From: Arbacia lixula
Lineage: Eukaryota; Echinodermata; Echinoidea; Arbacioida; Arbaciidae
Length of the DNA: 64,000 nucleotides
Reading direction: 5' to 3'
Assembly: GCA_963669155.1 (NCBI GenBank)
Contig: OZ022581.1
Span: forward strand, 19,913,265-19,977,264
A program made the position numbers and the translations under genes. Positions 58,991-64,000 of this stretch are shown one piece after another. The notes under the pieces were generated by a model, which saw only the letters and a list, made by a program, of their open reading frames with translations, did no database searches and had not been told where the DNA came from. Position 1 is the first letter of the stretch, and each line of letters opens with the position of its first letter.

Positions 58991-61698
58991 CTAACCCTTT
59001 AATCTTTCATCTTTCATCTTTAATCTGTCTGTTGTTATCCGTCTTGTAGTTAATTGTCATCAGTTTCTTCAAAATAATAAGTGTGTTGTGTTCAAAGCCT
59101 ATACTGAATATCTCATCTTTTTAGCACAGTCACTCTCATTCACAAATATAACTTTAAAATTTCCAAAGAGGGCAGTATTTGTAAAACAGTTATTTGATTC
59201 ATTGAATCAGTGCCAAATAACTGAGAGGCTTGGAATGACGTGAACACAGACTGGATTTATTTACACGTTCACAGGTTTCTTTCAGTGAGTAGAAGTATCC
59301 TGGCTGAACCCTCTGAATATTTTTCACAGGGATAATCTTATAAAATAATACAATTATAATAACAACAAATTTGAATTACATATAAGTTAAAGTATGGGAA
59401 ATACATGTACAGTACATGCATTGGAAATTCAGATCATTTGATGGTATGATAGGGTACAATCCACCCTCAAATTAGCAACTTTTCTGATATCATGCATGTG
59501 TATGAAAAAGAAAAGGTTCTAAGGCTATGTGTAACTTATACGAAAACATCAATTTGATATTCTGGCAGATTTAATGGGCCATTTTGGTTTTAAAGTATGG
59601 CCAGAAGTAAAATGAAAGCTCAGTAAAGCACTCCCTCCCCAACAAAATTGTTAGCTGCAGTCCATTCAAAAAGAATAAAATTGACATCTCCCATTTCAAG
59701 TTATTAAATACACTAAAAAGACATTAAGCAAGTAGCACAGCATGTCATTCAATCCAAGTCTTTCATGAAGCTTAAACAGCTCCCTCTTTTAAGAAGGGTG
59801 GAATGGGACATACTCATAGACTTTGCGTCGCACTGTTACCACATTTGATACTATAAATCCCACTTTAACTTCAATAGGGTATAATGCATTTCTGGTACAT
59901 GGATCAGGTTATCCATTTCATGAAATCAGGCTCAAAGAATAGCCCCAAAAACTAATGTGTAATGCTTTCCCTGGTAGAAGTGTATTGTTTAAATTTGTAT
60001 TAATGGAACATTGGTTATTGCCATTTCAATTGCTGATATAACAATTATGAACCTTAAGTATTACACATACTCGATGAAAATACAATGCAGGTACCTTGAT
60101 ATACATTTTCCTTTCAAATTATAAACAAGCTTGTAAAACTATGCTATGAATGTTAATCATCCTTATTTTTAATGAGTACTGGAAACTGAAATTGGCAAGA
60201 AAATGGAGATTTTTGTTATTGGCCATTAACAACTTTTGGTATCACACAGAAATGTGGACAGAGTCGAGCACTTGAACTGGCACACAATTTATTCTCTATC
60301 TCTTATCAAATCAACACTTTGCTCATGACTTGATTTGTAAGACCAAAATACAATCCCAAACAGCACACACCCAATCTAACACATCTCACAATAAACAGAC
60401 CTCGTCTTATCTCTGTCTCGTTCCCTCAATCAAATCAGAAAGTTAGCAAGATTGAGATTAAAAGAAAACTGTATTATGTTAATTTACAATGTGTCCAATA
60501 ACATTGTGTTAAGAAAATTAACTTGAACAATGATCTAGATGCAGCTGTTTCAGTACAACTAAAGACACAATGCTATGGCAGTGCTATTAAATCAGTCCAC
60601 AAAAAGGACATGTTGGCATGGACCTGTCAACACCCTCAACACCCCAAATGCAATTTTAAAATATCCTCACATTATTTGCACATTGGACGTTACAGTACAT
60701 TATATGTAGTCCAAAGAGGAAAGCCGTTTTTCAGGTCAAAAATACAATTTTGTAAGAACCATGTTTAATGGAAGAAAATATTGTAGAAGAACTTCCCTCC
60801 CAAAACTAAGTCTTCATGTACCACACATCTATCTATTCACAAATAATCAATATATTCCTAAGCCTTCAAAATGTGTCAGTATCATTTTCTCCTCCTTCTC
60901 CTCCTCCTCCTTCTTCTCCATCTTCTCCTTCTCCTCCTTCTCCTCTTGGTATTCTATCTCTCTTTCTTTTTCAATCTCTTTCTCTGTCTTTTTATCCTTC
61001 ATTTCCGGAAATGTGTTACCTTTCCTTCTCTCTTTCTTAACCTGTTTCTCATTCTTCCATGTCAACTTTTGGGGGAAAGAGTTTATTCTGCCTTTATCAC
61101 CTGTTTAAGAACCATGACTCAAGTGGGAGTCAATTCTAAAAATTAAATAAACTTGGGACTCCTAAAATGTCATTCACTCAACCTCTCTTAATCAGAAAGA
61201 ATGAGGCACCATTACTAACTGTTTAGCGTGTTTCATCCCAATTCCAAAACAGCCAAACTGAAAATCACAATGTATTTCCTCTAGGACCTCTTCCCTTCAT
61301 AAAACACACATCACAAAAAGACCACTTTGAAGTATAAGCCAATTCAAACACAATATATCAATCTATCTGTCATATTCAATTTCAAACTATTGTTATTTCA
61401 GTGGTGTTTTTTTTATATGGAAGCAATTACAAAATAAAACAATTTCAATTTTAGCTTGGCCTTTCATGAATCAAGAAATACACAAACAATGTGTTATGGT
61501 ATTCAATAAGATCAAAAATCCTGTTAATGAAACAGCTGATCGTGGTGTCTACTTCCAGAATAGAAAGATGGCCAGTGATGCTTTGCGAAAAAAACAATGG
61601 TGTAAGCAGTAAATAGAGAGTCTATTCATCAAGCCAATAATGTAAATTCTCCTGCTTTAATTGCACTGTTCTCCCTTAGACCCACACAGTATGTACAA

Positions 61699-61700
<2 letters not shown>
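58991..61700. other. Mostly featureless; (CTC)n near 60890-60960
   Basis: CTC/TTC trinucleotide repeats give a K/E-rich minus frame that is a by-product. AT-rich elsewhere; no gene. Confidence 0.5.
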
Positions 61701-61751
<51 letters not shown>

Positions 61752-61761
61752 GGGGGGGGGG
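61701..61761. repeat. (GT)n and poly-G
   Basis: About 22 GT units followed by a G run. Confidence 0.95.
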
Positions 61762-62635
61762 AATGAAGGAGGGGGCCAGCATTACTATAGGAAGGGGGAA
61801 GGGATGTGAGGTCATGGTCAAAACCAAATGTGATCTGATAATCTCTTGGTGTTGAGAAAAATGCAAATGATCTTAAGGGATACTAGCTTGGCTTCCAGGC
61901 TGTTGAGTATTGTGTCTCCTTCTATCAAAGAAATGGCACCAGTCACACCTTCCTTGATCTACGCTAGTGCTGAAGGTAGTCAAAAGATGGGTTTAGCTTC
62001 ACGATAAGGGCTGCACATTCAAATAATAGCGGTTTAAATTAGTGACCTCGAAAGAGACATTTTTGTTATTTTGTGAGGGCTAAATTGCCCTGATAATTTT
62101 TCACTGAATTCTAAATTATACACAATGCATGTGCACACTATAGATTAGAGAGGACCATGAATGTACATGTACTGTTTACATGATACGGAAGAAGAGGGGG
62201 GGGGGATGTTTTTTGCATTGCAGGGGGCTAAGTCCCCTCTGTCACTTGCCTGCCCTTCTGCTGACGTGAAACATGAATGACTCATGATCCAAGTGTCTTG
62301 AGGGTGTAGGGAGGCTGTTGTGAAGGAAAGCGGTGTTTGGGTGTGTTGATGACTGTACAATTAGTACACATCAAGTCATCCCTAGTTGGCAGGTTATTTT
62401 CTGCTCTCTGCGGTCCAGCAGTGGTAAGTGGAAACCGCCACCCAAGCACATTACACAGGGGCTCACAGAGATGTAACCCCTTCAATGCATTAAAGAGCCC
62501 CTGTTAATAGCAAAAGTGCCCCTGGACTGCTTCACCAAACAAGCTACTATGTGCTAAAAAAACAACTTATGGCACTTTTTAAAAATGATATCAACTCAAT
62601 TACAACTTAAATCAAGCTGAAATTGACAACATCTG
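61762..62635. other. Nothing recognised
   Basis: Short G run at 62197-62205. No gene. Confidence 0.45.
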
Positions 62636-62925
62636 ACAAAGCAACTTTATGCATGAATGGGCACCTGTTCTTGTGCTAAATCAGATTCCTGATGATTTTG
62701 ATTCCCATCAGCTAAAGCGGAAATTTAACATTATTTTGCTAACAAGCAACTGAATACTTAAGTTCATGATTGTCAAATTTGATTGGAATTGTTGGAAATT
62801 TACTCCCACTATGTTAAAACAGGAACAAATTGAGGTAAATCTAATAAGGCACGAGAACAGGTAACCAGTCATGTGTTAAGTCGTTGTAGCTTACGGACAG
62901 CTTAGTGAAACACCCCACTGTTAGT
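62636..62925. repeat. MITE family B, copy 2 (inverted relative to copy 1)
   Basis: Read on the minus strand it shares TTTCACTAAGCTGTCCGTAA, GACTGGTTACCTGTTCTCGT, CCTGTTTTAACATAGTGGGA and GATTTAGCACAAGAACAGGT with 2224-2489 in the same order. Confidence 0.65.
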
Positions 62926-64000
62926 TTTCCCCCTCAATACGCTATAATGTATTTCAGGGTTCAGGATGTTTGGTTCATGACTTTAGGCTGAAGGAGAAGC
63001 CCACAAATAAAACAGTACAAAGAATTTAAATTTCGAATTTTATCAAATTAATTAGCAATTATTATCATTACTTATTGATATCTTATTTTTATTTCTTTTG
63101 AGGGGGGTTGGGTGGGTGGGGCTCTGCATAATAGATGCAACCATTATCAGCATCATGCTATCATACCTTGTTTACCCATGAGTAAGTTTCTGACTAATAA
63201 TAACTAATAATAATGATGATAATTAATTAAGTTCTAATGGGACTGACACATTTTGCTCAACCACTCCCTCCTTTCCATAAAGCCAGCGGGACTTCAGTGT
63301 AAAATAGTGCTAACTGAGAAAGATTTATCTATTAATCTGCACTTCACAGGAGATATTTAGAAACATATCATCAAACCATCTCGAAATCACTTACATACAT
63401 GTATCAAACAACATGAACAAAATATGGACTTATACAGGACTATGCTCACTAAGAAAGGGACTCATTGTAAATTCAGCCATTGGAGAGTCTATCTTCTTTT
63501 TCTTGATTTCAAAAATAAAATTGTACCACAAAGTTACACACTGACAACATTCATGCGCATAAGTTTGAATTACTCGTAAATGATCCAGTAATCCTGTTGT
63601 AAGGGTGTTACTGGTTGCCAAGAAAGTGACAATTGACAGTTGAGTCATCGCAGAGTCTCGACTCAAGCCCATTAACCTGACAATGAGCATTTACATGGGT
63701 ACACAATATGAGTGAGGGTACATGTAATTCTGGAATAGTGGAACACTTGCGGGACATATAAAAAATTACTTGAGGCTATATTTCAAGCATAATGTCATGA
63801 AAGAAATGTACTGAAGCCCGCTGCGCATTATACACTATATGATAAATATTTCACAGGGGTTGTTTGGTTATTGACAGAGATCTCTATTTTCATACACATT
63901 AGGGTCTATGCCCCAGTGTATTTCTGTGGACTACAGGCTGCCAAGTTGCCCTTCTCCTTCCCTGGCAGTTTTTGTGCATGCATCCAAGCCATGCTTCTGA
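62926..64000. other. Nothing recognised to the window end
   Basis: AT-rich with a short G run at 63102-63120. A minus frame at 63690-63430 has no domain. Confidence 0.4.

Noticed and set aside
60847-61065. K/E-rich minus frame resembling a coiled coil
   Set aside because: Produced by CTC/TTC trinucleotide repeats; no neighbouring exon signals.
1-64000. CRISPR arrays, operons, rRNA genes
   Set aside because: The direct repeats seen are satellites, microsatellites or MITE parts, with no regular unique spacers. Introns and GT-AG sites show a eukaryotic genome.

Overview
The window is animal genomic DNA: AT-rich, gene-poor, full of microsatellites, long G/C homopolymers and short inverted-repeat (MITE-like) elements, with one split gene whose GC-rich coding exons stand out. 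Intron size, the tRNA-headed SINE pieces, the THAP relic and the Tc1 relic suggest a non-vertebrate deuterostome, possibly an echinoderm such as a sea urchin. The lineage is an inference from texture and is not proven.

The only gene I can support well runs on the minus strand. Four coding exons (21293-20137, 18616-18505, 15639-15577, 1178-1042) join with compatible phases and encode about 486 residues, from the initiator methionine into a C-terminal coiled coil. The coiled-coil part matches human ENTR1/SDCCAG3, an endosomal trafficking adaptor, in order and in exact residues. The last coding exon(s) lie left of position 1. An in-frame stop and a splice acceptor just upstream of the ATG imply at least one non-coding 5' exon. 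The best candidate is a CpG-rich patch with a strong minus-strand donor at 54411, which would give a 33 kb first intron.

Layout: 1-21 kb holds the ENTR1 exons separated by introns of 14.4, 2.9 and 1.5 kb. These introns contain a foldback MITE family, a tandem satellite split by a 1.28 kb Tc1 hairpin element, and several small inverted-repeat elements. 21-54 kb is probably the first intron or intergenic DNA and contains repeats, a 42-bp minisatellite, MITEs and microsatellites. 54.4-54.7 kb is the candidate promoter and first exon. 55.2-55.5 kb holds a broken THAP-domain coding relic. 56-64 kb is repeats and otherwise featureless DNA.

The repeats are the richest part. At least eleven families with terminal or full-length inverted repeats can be recognised by comparing the window with itself, and several have two or more copies here. 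I see no bacterial-type operon, CRISPR array, intact transposase or rRNA gene, and no sign of a wholly new multi-gene system. The points most worth following are the duplicated module in the ENTR1 N-terminal half, a splice acceptor embedded in a minisatellite, the THAP relic and the Tc1 hairpin.
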